A DNA stretch of 6,162 nucleotides from Gammaproteobacteria bacterium (GTDB lineage: Bacteria; Pseudomonadota; Gammaproteobacteria; Pseudomonadales; Pseudomonadaceae). The notes beneath the pieces were generated by a model that worked only from the letters and a program-made list of their open reading frames with translations, ran no database searches and was not told the DNA's origin. The stretch spans positions 1 to 6,162 of the forward strand of contig JAAYHO010000267.1 of NCBI GenBank assembly GCA_012735335.1. The letters are read 5' to 3'. The position numbers were made by a program, and so were the translations under genes. Shown one piece after another: positions 1 to 5,551 of this stretch (position 1 is the stretch's first letter; every line of letters begins with the position of its first letter).

Positions 1-127
1 CATCAGTAATTATCAAATCGGGAATACTTTCCTCTGCTTTATCAAGTCCATCTTGACCGTTCTTTGCAATTATAACATTATAATTATCTTCGAGAAGGAA
101 TTTCAGGTATAAAGCAATGCCTTCCAT
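1..127 (-). CDS. Response-regulator receiver domain fragment, AT-rich and truncated at both ends
   Basis: Read on the minus strand, positions 118 down to 2 encode a continuous stretch resembling the first half of a CheY-like receiver domain: an alpha-1-like YLKFLLEDNYNV segment, then AKNGQDGLDKA, then a beta-3 strand PDLIITD whose last Asp would be the phosphoacceptor. The next base is G, compatible with the usual Val after it. The domain continues off the left edge. The N-terminal beta-1 strand and acidic pair expected before this segment are absent, because the similarity stops near position 118. An in-frame ATG at 125-127 opens the frame but gives a protein lacking the metal-binding acidic residues, so it is probably not a genuine start. 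GC is about 33%, against about 57% just to the right, and codon use (AAT, ATA, AAA) suggests a low-GC organism, perhaps Bacteroidota (inference). It could belong to a response regulator or a hybrid kinase. Confident as a receiver fragment, not as an intact or native gene. Confidence 0.6.
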   Translation of the reverse strand, partial: MEGIALYLKFLLEDNYNVIIAKNGQDGLDKAEESIPDLIITD

Positions 128-171
128 ACCTGTCGAATAGCGATGTCCAGGTACCCCAGGGCGCGGTTTTC

Positions 172-200
172 TTGACAGTAAGCCAGCCGCCGCCTAGCAT
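172..200 (+). promoter_or_regulatory. Predicted sigma70 promoter of ispB
   Basis: A perfect TTGACA -35 hexamer lies at 172-177 and a TAGCAT -10 hexamer (four of six matches to TATAAT) at 195-200, with the ideal 17-bp spacer. Transcription would start near 207, leaving a leader of about 25 nt before the ispB ATG at 232. A GGAAG at 217-221, 10 nt before the ATG, is the likely but modest ribosome binding site. The promoter lies on the GC-rich side of the junction, so it belongs with ispB. In many gammaproteobacteria rplU diverges from ispB; no rplU is visible here because the left side is replaced by AT-rich DNA. Confidence 0.65.
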
Positions 201-231
201 GCCGCGCAACCTTTCTGGAAGCGTGCTGTAG

Positions 232-1200
232 ATGACCACCCTGCCTTTTTACAACGCGGTTACTGATGACTTCGAAGCTGTCAACCAGCTGATCATGCGC
301 CAGTTGCATTCCCGCGTCCCCTTGGTCGAGAAAATCGGCAACTACATTATCAGCGCCGGCGGCAAACGCCTGCGTCCGCTGGTAGTGCTGCTCGGCGCCC
401 GCGCCTGCGGCCTGACCGATGCTCGTCCACATACGCTGGCAGCCATCATCGAGTTCATGCACACCTCCACCCTGCTGCATGACGATGTGGTCGACACCTC
501 CGATCTGCGCCGGGGCCGCTCCACCGCCAACGCCCTGTGGGGCAATGCTGCCAGTGTACTGGTGGGCGACTTTCTATATTCGCGCTCGTTCGAGATGATG
601 GTGGATCTGAACGACATGCGCATCATGCAGGTACTGGCCGGCGCGACCAACGTGATCGCCGAGGGCGAGGTGTTGCAGCTGTCCAAGGTGCGTGATGCCA
701 GCACCGATGAAGCTACCTATATGGAAGTCATCCGCAGCAAGACCGCCATGCTGTTCGAAGCCTCCACCCACACCGCCGCCATTCTGGCCGACGCCCCCGC
801 TGAGCAGGCAGAAGCGCTGCGCCGCTATGGCGATGCGCTGGGTATCGCCTTCCAGCTGGTCGATGATCTGCTGGACTACACCGGCGATGCCGAGGCCATG
901 GGCAAGAATGTGGGCGACGACCTGGCTGAGGGCAAGGTGACCCTGCCGCTGATCCATACCATGCGCGAAGGTACTGCCGAACAGGCGACCCTGGTGCGCA
1001 AGGCGATTCAGAAAGGCGGAGTGGAAGACATGAGCAGCATCCGCGAGGCGGTGGAAAGCAGCGGCGCGCTGACCTACACCGCCGACCTGGCCCGCCAGTA
1101 TGCAGATCAGGCCATCACCCTGCTCGACACCCTGCCCCCCTCGGTTTACCGCGATGCACTGGAGCAGTTGGCGCGGTTTGCGGTGGATCGGGAGTTTTAA
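232..1200 (+). CDS. ispB: Long-chain trans-polyprenyl diphosphate synthase (octaprenyl/nonaprenyl type)
   Basis: Cytoplasmic all-trans prenyltransferase that extends farnesyl diphosphate with isopentenyl diphosphate to build the ubiquinone side chain. The 322-residue length is normal for IspB. Visible motifs are GGKRLRP at 43-49, the first aspartate-rich motif DDVVD at 84-88 followed by the Arg pair in LRRG (92-95), and the second motif DDLLD at 211-215, followed by GKNVGDDLAEGK at 224-235. These are the Mg-diphosphate-binding signatures of the family. The residue five before the first Asp is Ser79, small as in long-chain enzymes where a bulky residue would shorten the product; Pseudomonas usually makes UQ-9, so nonaprenyl is likely (inference). 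The start is the ATG at 232, directly after an in-line TAG and behind the predicted promoter; the MTTLPFYNAVTDDF start resembles pseudomonad IspB. It is monocistronic here and converges on fklB. Confidence 0.95.
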   Translation: MTTLPFYNAVTDDFEAVNQLIMRQLHSRVPLVEKIGNYIISAGGKRLRPLVVLLGARACGLTDARPHTLAAIIEFMHTSTLLHDDVVDTSDLRRGRSTANALWGNAASVLVGDFLYSRSFEMMVDLNDMRIMQVLAGATNVIAEGEVLQLSKVRDASTDEATYMEVIRSKTAMLFEASTHTAAILADAPAEQAEALRRYGDALGIAFQLVDDLLDYTGDAEAMGKNVGDDLAEGKVTLPLIHTMREGTAEQATLVRKAIQKGGVEDMSSIREAVESSGALTYTADLARQYADQAITLLDTLPPSVYRDALEQLARFAVDREF

Positions 1201-1285
1201 GCCCCTTCGCCGCGGGGCGCGGCTCCCACAACACAGGCCGCCCCCTCAAACTGTAGGAGCGCCGCCCCCGGCGCGAATGCCGGAC
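1201..1285. repeat. Inverted pair of Pseudomonas-type REP elements (REPIN-like)
   Basis: Two REP-like units face each other just after the ispB stop. Read on the minus strand, 1230 to 1201 begins TGTGGGAGCC, with stem GCCGC (1219-1223 / 1209-1213) and a CGAAGGGGC tail. On the plus strand, 1252-1285 begins TGTAGGAGCG, with a perfect 6-bp stem GCGCCG/CGGCGC (1259-1264 / 1269-1274) around CCCC, then a CGAATGCCGGAC tail. A GTGG or GTAG head followed by a GC-rich hairpin is the architecture of Pseudomonas REPs mobilised by RAYT transposases, and an inverted pair with a short spacer (here 21 nt) is the REPIN arrangement. No RAYT gene is in the window. Placed between convergent genes, it may also help end transcription or protect mRNA 3' ends. 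Confidence 0.7.
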
Positions 1286-1289
1286 CCCT

Positions 1290-1366
1290 CTGGGAACGTC
1301 GAGCACCAGCTCGATGAGCGGAGTTTCCGGCAGCACTGCGGACGAGCTGGTGCTCGTCCCTCCCAG
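1290..1366. repeat. Long imperfect inverted repeat between ispB and fklB
   Basis: The 14-mer CGAGCACCAGCTCG at 1300-1313 has an exact reverse complement at 1343-1356. After a 4-nt mismatch on each side, pairing resumes with CTGGGA (1290-1295) and TCCCAG (1361-1366). Together they give a 14 + 6 bp stem around a 29-nt centre. Each 14-mer also contains its own CGAGC/GCTCG ends and could fold as a small hairpin. No U-run follows on either strand, so it is not a textbook intrinsic terminator, though it lies where both converging transcripts should end. Confidence 0.7.
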
Positions 1367-1385
1367 GAGCGCCGCCCGGGGGCGC
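1365..1385 (+). repeat. Third REP-like unit, partial
   Basis: The 13-mer AGGAGCGCCGCCC at 1365-1377 repeats exactly the head of the plus-strand REP at 1255-1267. It continues into a stem GCGCC (1369-1373) / GGCGC (1381-1385) and a CTTT stretch. The TGT before the head is missing and the tail has diverged. It ends 10 bp before the fklB stop codon. Confidence 0.5.
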
Positions 1386-1394
1386 TTTGGATCG

Positions 1395-2009
1395 TTACAG
1401 AACCTCAATCAGCTCAATATCAAAGATCAGCGTGCTGTGCGGCGGGATGCTGCCAGCGGCGCGCTCGCCGTAGGCCAGGTTGGAGGGGATGTACAGGCGC
1501 CACTTGGCCCCTTCCTTCATCAGCTGCAGTGCTTCGGTCCAACCGGCGATCACACCACCTACCGGGAACTCGGCGGGCTGGCCGCGCTTGTAGGAACTGT
1601 CGAAGACTTCACCGCTGATCAGGGTGCCTTCGTAGTGGGTGCGTACGGTGGAGCTGGCGGTCGGGGTGGCGACGGTACCGTCGCTGATCACTTCGTACTG
1701 CAGACCTGAAGCCAGGGTGATGACACCTTCACGTGCACCATTGCGCTCCAGAAACTCCAGACCAGCCTTGCCAGCGGCACGGGCAGACTCTTCAGCCAGC
1801 GCCTGCATCTTGGCCTGCAGGGTCTGGAAGGCGGCCTGCATGGCACCCTCTTCTACCTGGCTGGGCTGCTGGGTGTAGGCATCACGCAGACCGGCCATGA
1901 CCAGTTCGACGGTGAGATCGGGGATGTTGCTCGACAGCAGTTGATCGCCCATCTGACGGCCAATGCCGTAGCTGACGCGCTGTTCGTCGGTATCAAAGGT
2001 GTGGCTCAT
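1395..2009 (-). CDS. fklB: FKBP-type peptidyl-prolyl cis-trans isomerase, FklB/FKBP22 type
   Basis: Catalyses cis-trans isomerisation of Xaa-Pro bonds in protein folding; FklB-type enzymes are dimers with an N-terminal dimerisation domain. The 204-residue product has a helical FKBP_N region (about 1-95, opening FDTDEQRVSYGIGRQMGDQL) and a C-terminal FKBP domain (about 115-202). Expected active-site residues are visible: Tyr126 (HYEG), Phe136-Asp137 (VFDSS), Val153-Ile154 (GVIAGW), Trp157, Tyr180 (AYGE), Ile188 (SIPP) and Phe196. No signal peptide or membrane segment is seen from this start, so a cytoplasmic location is likely. The ATG at 2009 is chosen because GGAG (2017-2020) lies 7 nt upstream and because MSHTFDTDEQ matches the E. 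coli FklB N-terminus; a longer frame to 2144 runs through repeats and adds 45 unlikely residues. Convergent with ispB, divergent from the permease gene. E. coli FkpA or Mip-like homologues are less likely, as they carry export signals. Confidence 0.92.
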   Translation of the reverse strand: MSHTFDTDEQRVSYGIGRQMGDQLLSSNIPDLTVELVMAGLRDAYTQQPSQVEEGAMQAAFQTLQAKMQALAEESARAAGKAGLEFLERNGAREGVITLASGLQYEVISDGTVATPTASSTVRTHYEGTLISGEVFDSSYKRGQPAEFPVGGVIAGWTEALQLMKEGAKWRLYIPSNLAYGERAAGSIPPHSTLIFDIELIEVL

Positions 2010-2079
2010 GGCTGCTCTCCAGAAAAATGACGGACAAGCCTGACACAAGAGGAGTGAAAATTCATCCCTGGATTCCCGT

Positions 2080-2167
2080 GAGGGACGAGCCACCCCAGGT
2101 AATGGAGTGCCGGACTCCATCCCGGCACCGGACTTGCCTGGCAAGCCCTATGTCGAGCAGGAGCTCG
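2080..2167. repeat. Cluster of small palindromes in the divergent fklB/permease gap
   Basis: The 262-bp gap 2010-2271 holds no convincing gene but several stem-loops. ATGGAGT/ACTCCAT (2102-2108 / 2114-2120) is a perfect 7-bp stem with a 5-nt loop. GTGCCGG/CCGGCAC (2107-2113 / 2122-2128) is a second 7-bp stem that overlaps and competes with the first. CTTGCC-T-GGCAAG lies at 2133-2145. CGAGC/GCTCG lies at 2154-2158 / 2163-2167. The 11-mer at 2080-2090 (GAGGGACGAGC) is the reverse complement of 1352-1362 beyond the other end of fklB, and TGCCGGAC (2108-2115) also occurs at 1278-1285. This suggests decayed members of the same intergenic repeat family. Confidence 0.6.
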
Positions 2168-2229
2168 ATAATCCTTTGCCGCGCCGTTGTGTCGCCCTAC
2201 CAGGGGCTGCGCCCACTGGGCAGATAGGC

Positions 2230-2235
2230 TAGAAT
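2230..2235 (+). promoter_or_regulatory. Possible -10 element for the permease-trmA unit
   Basis: TAGAAT at 2230-2235 matches five of six positions of the sigma70 -10 consensus and would start a transcript near 2242, about 30 nt before the permease ATG at 2272. No good -35 hexamer sits 16-18 bp upstream (CTGCGC at the 17-bp position), so an activator may be needed or the true promoter may lie elsewhere. I saw no recognisable PurR-type operator or purine riboswitch. The ribosome binding site is also weak (GAGA at 2260-2263). Confidence 0.4.
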
Positions 2236-2271
2236 GCCACGCTTTTCGGCCCTCCTACCGAGACTCCCTCC

Positions 2272-3564
2272 ATGCTGGAAAAGCTGTTTCAACTCAAAGC
2301 CCATGGCACCAACGTCCGCACCGAGATCCTTGCCGGTGTGACCACTTTCCTGACCATGGCCTACATCATTTTCGTCAACCCCATGATGATGGCCGATGCC
2401 GGTATCGATCCGGGCGCAGCCTTTGTCGCTACCTGTCTGGCGGCGGCGCTGGGTTCGCTGGTGATGGGGGCCTGGGCCAATTATCCCATCGCGCTGGCAC
2501 CGGGCATGGGCCTGAACGCCTTTTTCAGCTACACGGTGGTCGGCTCCATGGGCTACAGCTGGCAGGTGGCGCTGGGTGCGGTGTTCATCTCCGGTTTTCT
2601 GTTCTTCCTGCTGAGCATCTTCAAGATCCGCGAATGGGTGATCAACAGCATCCCCCTGCCCCTGCGCTCGGCGATTGCCGCGGGCATCGGTCTGTTTCTG
2701 GCGCTGATCGCGCTGAAAAGCGCCGGTATCGTGGTGGATAACCCGGCCACCCTGGTCGGTGCCGGTGATATGACTCAACCCGGTCCGATTCTCGCGGCCA
2801 TCGGCTTTGTATTGATCGTGGCGCTGGCCCACCGCCGGGTGACCGGTGCGGTAATGATCGGCATTCTGGTGATCACCGGCATCAGCCTGTTGCTCGGTCT
2901 GAGCCAGGCCGACGGTTTCCTTGCCGCCCCGCCGAGCCTGGCCCCGACCTTCCTGGAGCTGGATATCCGTGGCGCGCTGGATGTGGGTCTGGTCAGCGTG
3001 ATTTTCGCTTTCCTGTTCGTGGATCTGTTCGATACCTCCGGCACCCTGATCGGAGTGGCGCAGAAGGCCGGGCTGGTGGATAAGGACGGCAAGCTGCCAC
3101 GCCTGGGCAAGGCGCTGATGGCCGACAGCAGCGCAACCATGTTCGGCTCGCTGCTGGGCACATCGACCACCACCAGTTATGTGGAGTCGGCGGCAGGCAC
3201 TTCAGTGGGTGGCCGTACCGGTCTGACCGCCTGCGTGGTCGCCGGGCTGTTTCTGCTGAGCCTGTTCCTGTCACCGCTGGCCGGAGCGGTACCGGCCTTT
3301 GCCACCGCGCCGGCGCTGTTCTTCGTCGCCGTACTGATGACCAGCGGTCTGGTGCAGGTGGACTGGGAAGACCTGACCGAGGCGGCACCGGTAGTCGTCA
3401 CCGCACTGGTCATGCCACTGACCTTCTCGATTGCCAACGGTATTGCTCTGGGTTTCATTGCCTGGACCGCGATCAAGCTACTGTCCGGGCGCTGGCGTGA
3501 TCTGAATGCCAGCCTCTATGTGCTCTCGGCACTGTTCATCGTCAAGCTCGGGTTCTTCAGCTGA
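2272..3564 (+). CDS. NCS2-family purine nucleobase permease (AzgA/GhxP/AdeP/PbuG type)
   Basis: Inner-membrane transporter expected to import a purine base (adenine, or guanine/hypoxanthine) by proton symport. The 430-residue protein is almost entirely hydrophobic helices with short polar loops, and its length fits the family. Signature stretches of the AzgA-like branch are [17 protein letters not shown] (21-37), [16 protein letters not shown] (70-85) in the first repeat, and [18 protein letters not shown] (251-268) and [17 protein letters not shown] (293-309) in the second repeat, the usual substrate-site regions. There is no cleavable signal peptide. The ATG at 2272 is supported by the family-typical N-terminus ([18 protein letters not shown]), despite a weak ribosome binding site. 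Its TGA overlaps the trmA ATG by one base, so the two are probably cotranscribed and translationally coupled. The family is confident; which purine it carries cannot be read from the sequence, so no symbol is given. Confidence 0.9.
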   Translation: MLEKLFQLKAHGTNVRTEILAGVTTFLTMAYIIFVNPMMMADAGIDPGAAFVATCLAAALGSLVMGAWANYPIALAPGMGLNAFFSYTVVGSMGYSWQVALGAVFISGFLFFLLSIFKIREWVINSIPLPLRSAIAAGIGLFLALIALKSAGIVVDNPATLVGAGDMTQPGPILAAIGFVLIVALAHRRVTGAVMIGILVITGISLLLGLSQADGFLAAPPSLAPTFLELDIRGALDVGLVSVIFAFLFVDLFDTSGTLIGVAQKAGLVDKDGKLPRLGKALMADSSATMFGSLLGTSTTTSYVESAAGTSVGGRTGLTACVVAGLFLLSLFLSPLAGAVPAFATAPALFFVAVLMTSGLVQVDWEDLTEAAPVVVTALVMPLTFSIANGIALGFIAWTAIKLLSGRWRDLNASLYVLSALFIVKLGFFS

Positions 3565-4649
3565 TGGCCATTGCATTCGATCCTGCCAACTACGACGCGC
3601 AGCTGCAGGCCAAGCGCCTGCGATTGACCGAGCTGCTCGCGCCCTTCGATGCGCCCGAACCAGCGGTATTTGCCTCGCCGCCGGAGCATTTCCGCCTGCG
3701 CGCCGAGTTCCGCCTGTGGTACGAGGACGGCCAGCCGCATTACGCCATGTTCGAGCCCGGCGGCAACCGCCAGCCGATCCTGATCGAGCAGCTGCCGATT
3801 GCCAGTCGCCGTATCAACGAGCTGATGATGCCCCTGCTGGAGGCCTGCAAGGCTGATCCGGAGCTGGGGCGCAGACTGTTCCAGGTGGAATTTCTCACTA
3901 CCCTGTCCGGCGAGGCGCTGGTTACCCTGTGCTATCACCGCCCGATCGACGAGCAGTGGGATGCCGCAGCCCGGCCTCTGGCTGCGCAGCTGGGCATCCT
4001 GCTGATCGGTCGCAGTCGCGGTCGGCGCCGGGTGCTGGAGCGCGACTACGTGGTCGAGCAGCTGCAGGTGGATGGCCGCAGCTGGCGTTATCAGCAGGTC
4101 GAGGGCGGCTTCACCCAGCCCAACGGCAGCGTCAACCAGCATATGCTGACCTGGGCGCTGGAGGCGGCCGGGCACAACGACGATGACCTGCTGGAGCTGT
4201 ACTGCGGTAACGGCAACTTCACCCTGCCCTTGTCCACCCGTTTCCGCCGGGTGCTGGCCACTGAACTGTCAAAAAGCTCGGTACGTTCGGCGCTGGAAAA
4301 CATTGCCGACAATCAGGTGGAGAACGTGACCCTGGTGCGACTGGCCAGCGAGGAAGTTACCCAGGCGCTGACCGGGGTGCGGGAGTTTCGCCGGTTGCAG
4401 GGGATCGATCTGAGCGGTTACCAGTTCGGCACGGTGTTTGTCGACCCGCCCCGAGCCGGACTGGACCCGGCGACCCTGGAGCTGGTCAAGGGTTATCCGC
4501 GTATTCTGTACATTTCCTGCAATCCGCAGACTCTGGCGGCGAATATCGCCGAACTTGACGCCACTCACCGGGTGACCCGCTGCGCGCTGTTCGACCAATT
4601 TCCCTATACCGAGCATATGGAAGCCGGGGTATTGCTGGAGCGGCGCTGA
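3564..4649 (+). CDS. trmA: tRNA (uracil-5-)-methyltransferase TrmA (m5U54)
   Basis: SAM-dependent methyltransferase that makes 5-methyluridine at position 54 in the T-loop of tRNAs. The 361 residues match the usual TrmA length (E. coli about 366). The N-terminal RNA-binding part includes [13 protein letters not shown] (44-56). The Rossmann-like methyltransferase domain shows [11 protein letters not shown] (185-195), SAM motif [10 protein letters not shown] (211-219), DPPRAGLD (294-301), the catalytic nucleophile Cys319 in SCNP (318-321), and the general-base Glu353 in HMEAG (351-355). All catalytic residues expected of a working enzyme are present. The absence of a TRAM domain and Fe-S cysteine cluster at the N-terminus favours TrmA over RlmC/RlmD. 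The ATG at 3564 sits in TGATG, sharing its A with the permease stop, with no clear independent Shine-Dalgarno, so translation probably depends on coupling. The stop is only 8 bp from the stop of the opposing PhnD-like gene. Confidence 0.96.
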   Translation: MAIAFDPANYDAQLQAKRLRLTELLAPFDAPEPAVFASPPEHFRLRAEFRLWYEDGQPHYAMFEPGGNRQPILIEQLPIASRRINELMMPLLEACKADPELGRRLFQVEFLTTLSGEALVTLCYHRPIDEQWDAAARPLAAQLGILLIGRSRGRRRVLERDYVVEQLQVDGRSWRYQQVEGGFTQPNGSVNQHMLTWALEAAGHNDDDLLELYCGNGNFTLPLSTRFRRVLATELSKSSVRSALENIADNQVENVTLVRLASEEVTQALTGVREFRRLQGIDLSGYQFGTVFVDPPRAGLDPATLELVKGYPRILYISCNPQTLAANIAELDATHRVTRCALFDQFPYTEHMEAGVLLERR

Positions 4650-4657
4650 GCTTGCTA

Positions 4658-5551
4658 CTACGGGCCAGCCGCTGCGGCTTTCTCCTGCAACAGCGGTTCC
4701 AGCGCCTGGTAGGCTTCGTGACCGACCGGGGCAATGTTGACCGCTCTCTGGGAGCGGATAAAGGTTTCCAGCTCAGGTGAGGGAGTGGAGATCAGTTGGC
4801 GGATACGCTGCCGGAGCGACTCACAGACCGCGGCGCTGAATACCAGCGGATCGTAATAGATGGGGTCGGAGCGCCAGAGTATCTGCAGGCTGCCCTTGTC
4901 GATCAGACCACGTTGCAGGTAGTCGTCAGCCCGCTCACTGGAGACAAAGGCGGCATCCACCCGGCCCGCCAGCAGCGCGTCCAGCGCCCGATCATGCGAA
5001 CCGGCATACACCTGCCTGGAAAAGTAATCTCCCAGCGGTTCGCCGATCATCGCGGCAAACTCGTGCTTGGGAATCAGCCCGCCGGAGGTACTGGCCGGAT
5101 CACTCAGCGCCACCCGACGCCCGCGCAGCTGCCGCACCCTGTTCAGCTTGCTGTCACTGCGCACCAGCAGCAGCGAGCTGTAGTAGTTCCCCGAGGGCGA
5201 GAAGTGCCCCGGCGCAGGCACCAGCGAGGCGAAGGGTTCGATATCCGGATTCAGCTGGCGGGCGATAAGGTAGGACGCCGGCCCCATCGCGGCAATATCA
5301 GTACCGCCGGATACCACCGCGTCGATCACGCTCTCGTAGGAACTGGCGTGCAGAATGCGCACCGGCATGCCCAGTCCGGCGCTGAGCATGTTCGCCAGCG
5401 GCCGGTACTCCTCGATCAACTGCTGCATATCCTTCAGCGGAATGGCGCTGATACGCAGATCATCCTCACGGCAACTGGCCTGCTCATCGGCCATCGCACT
5501 GGCACACATCGCGATACCGAGGACCATCCACAGTGAGGAGATCAACCGCAT
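4658..5551 (-). CDS. Periplasmic PhnD/SsuA/transferrin-type substrate-binding protein
   Basis: Predicted secreted solute-binding protein of 297 residues. An N-terminal signal peptide is clear: MR, hydrophobic LISSLWMVLGIAMCA, then ASAMA, with likely cleavage after Ala21. The body is a type-II periplasmic-binding fold: LRISAIPLKD (32-41), GGTDIAAMGPASYL (82-95), the PhnD-family DPASTSGGLIPK ligand loop (151-162), GSHDRALDALLAGRVDAAFVSS (184-205, given in part) and a C-terminal helical segment. Cys27 and Cys243 could form a disulfide after export (inference). The start at 5551 has an excellent AAGGAG (5558-5563) six bases upstream, embedded in the 3' end of the EAL gene, which it overlaps by 10 bp. 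No phosphonate or ABC permease/ATPase gene adjoins it, so a transport role is not supported here. Linkage to a c-di-GMP enzyme suggests a periplasmic sensor or ligand-presenting partner. The ligand cannot be deduced. Confidence 0.85.
   Translation of the reverse strand: MRLISSLWMVLGIAMCASAMADEQASCREDDLRISAIPLKDMQQLIEEYRPLANMLSAGLGMPVRILHASSYESVIDAVVSGGTDIAAMGPASYLIARQLNPDIEPFASLVPAPGHFSPSGNYYSSLLLVRSDSKLNRVRQLRGRRVALSDPASTSGGLIPKHEFAAMIGEPLGDYFSRQVYAGSHDRALDALLAGRVDAAFVSSERADDYLQRGLIDKGSLQILWRSDPIYYDPLVFSAAVCESLRQRIRQLISTPSPELETFIRSQRAVNIAPVGHEAYQALEPLLQEKAAAAGP
4667..4683 (+). terminator. Weak candidate terminator hairpin downstream of trmA
   Basis: AGCCG (4667-4671) pairs with CGGCT (4675-4679) around CTG, followed by TTTCT. 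It begins 17 nt after the trmA stop, inside the last codons (the Ala run) of the opposing PhnD-like gene. The stem is only 5 bp and the T-run is short and interrupted, so this is a tentative call. It is the only terminator-like structure seen near the trmA 3' end. Confidence 0.25.

Noticed and set aside
125..127. ATG opening the AT-rich receiver frame as a true start codon
   Set aside because: A protein starting there would lack the first beta strand and the metal-binding acidic pair, and the codons around it fall at the composition junction, so the start is probably accidental.
1201..1394. Repeats between ispB and fklB as a CRISPR array
   Set aside because: Units are inverted and unevenly spaced, with hairpins and REP heads; there are no regular direct repeats with unique spacers and no cas genes.
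2010..2144. A 45-residue N-terminal extension of the FKBP frame up to an ATG at 2144
   Set aside because: It runs through the palindrome cluster, has low-complexity non-conserved sequence, and the ATG at 2009 has a well-placed GGAG and matches FklB N-termini.
2027..2227. 66-codon plus-strand frame in the fklB/permease gap as a small gene
   Set aside because: It is made largely of the palindrome cluster, has no ribosome binding site or recognisable motif, and runs into the likely permease promoter region.
5503..5506. PhnD-like protein as a lipoprotein via Cys16
   Set aside because: The residues before Cys16 are Ile-Ala-Met; Met at -1 does not fit a lipobox, whereas Ala19-Met-Ala21 gives a good signal peptidase I site.
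4796..5536. 246-codon plus-strand open frame opposite the PhnD-like gene
   Set aside because: It is antisense to a well-supported gene, has no family-like motifs, and is of the kind expected by chance in GC-rich DNA. The same holds for the other long antisense frames in ispB, the permease and trmA.
4658..5551. Assignment as phnD of a phosphonate import system
   Set aside because: No phnC, phnE or C-P lyase genes adjoin it, and the neighbour is a c-di-GMP enzyme; only the broad family is supported.
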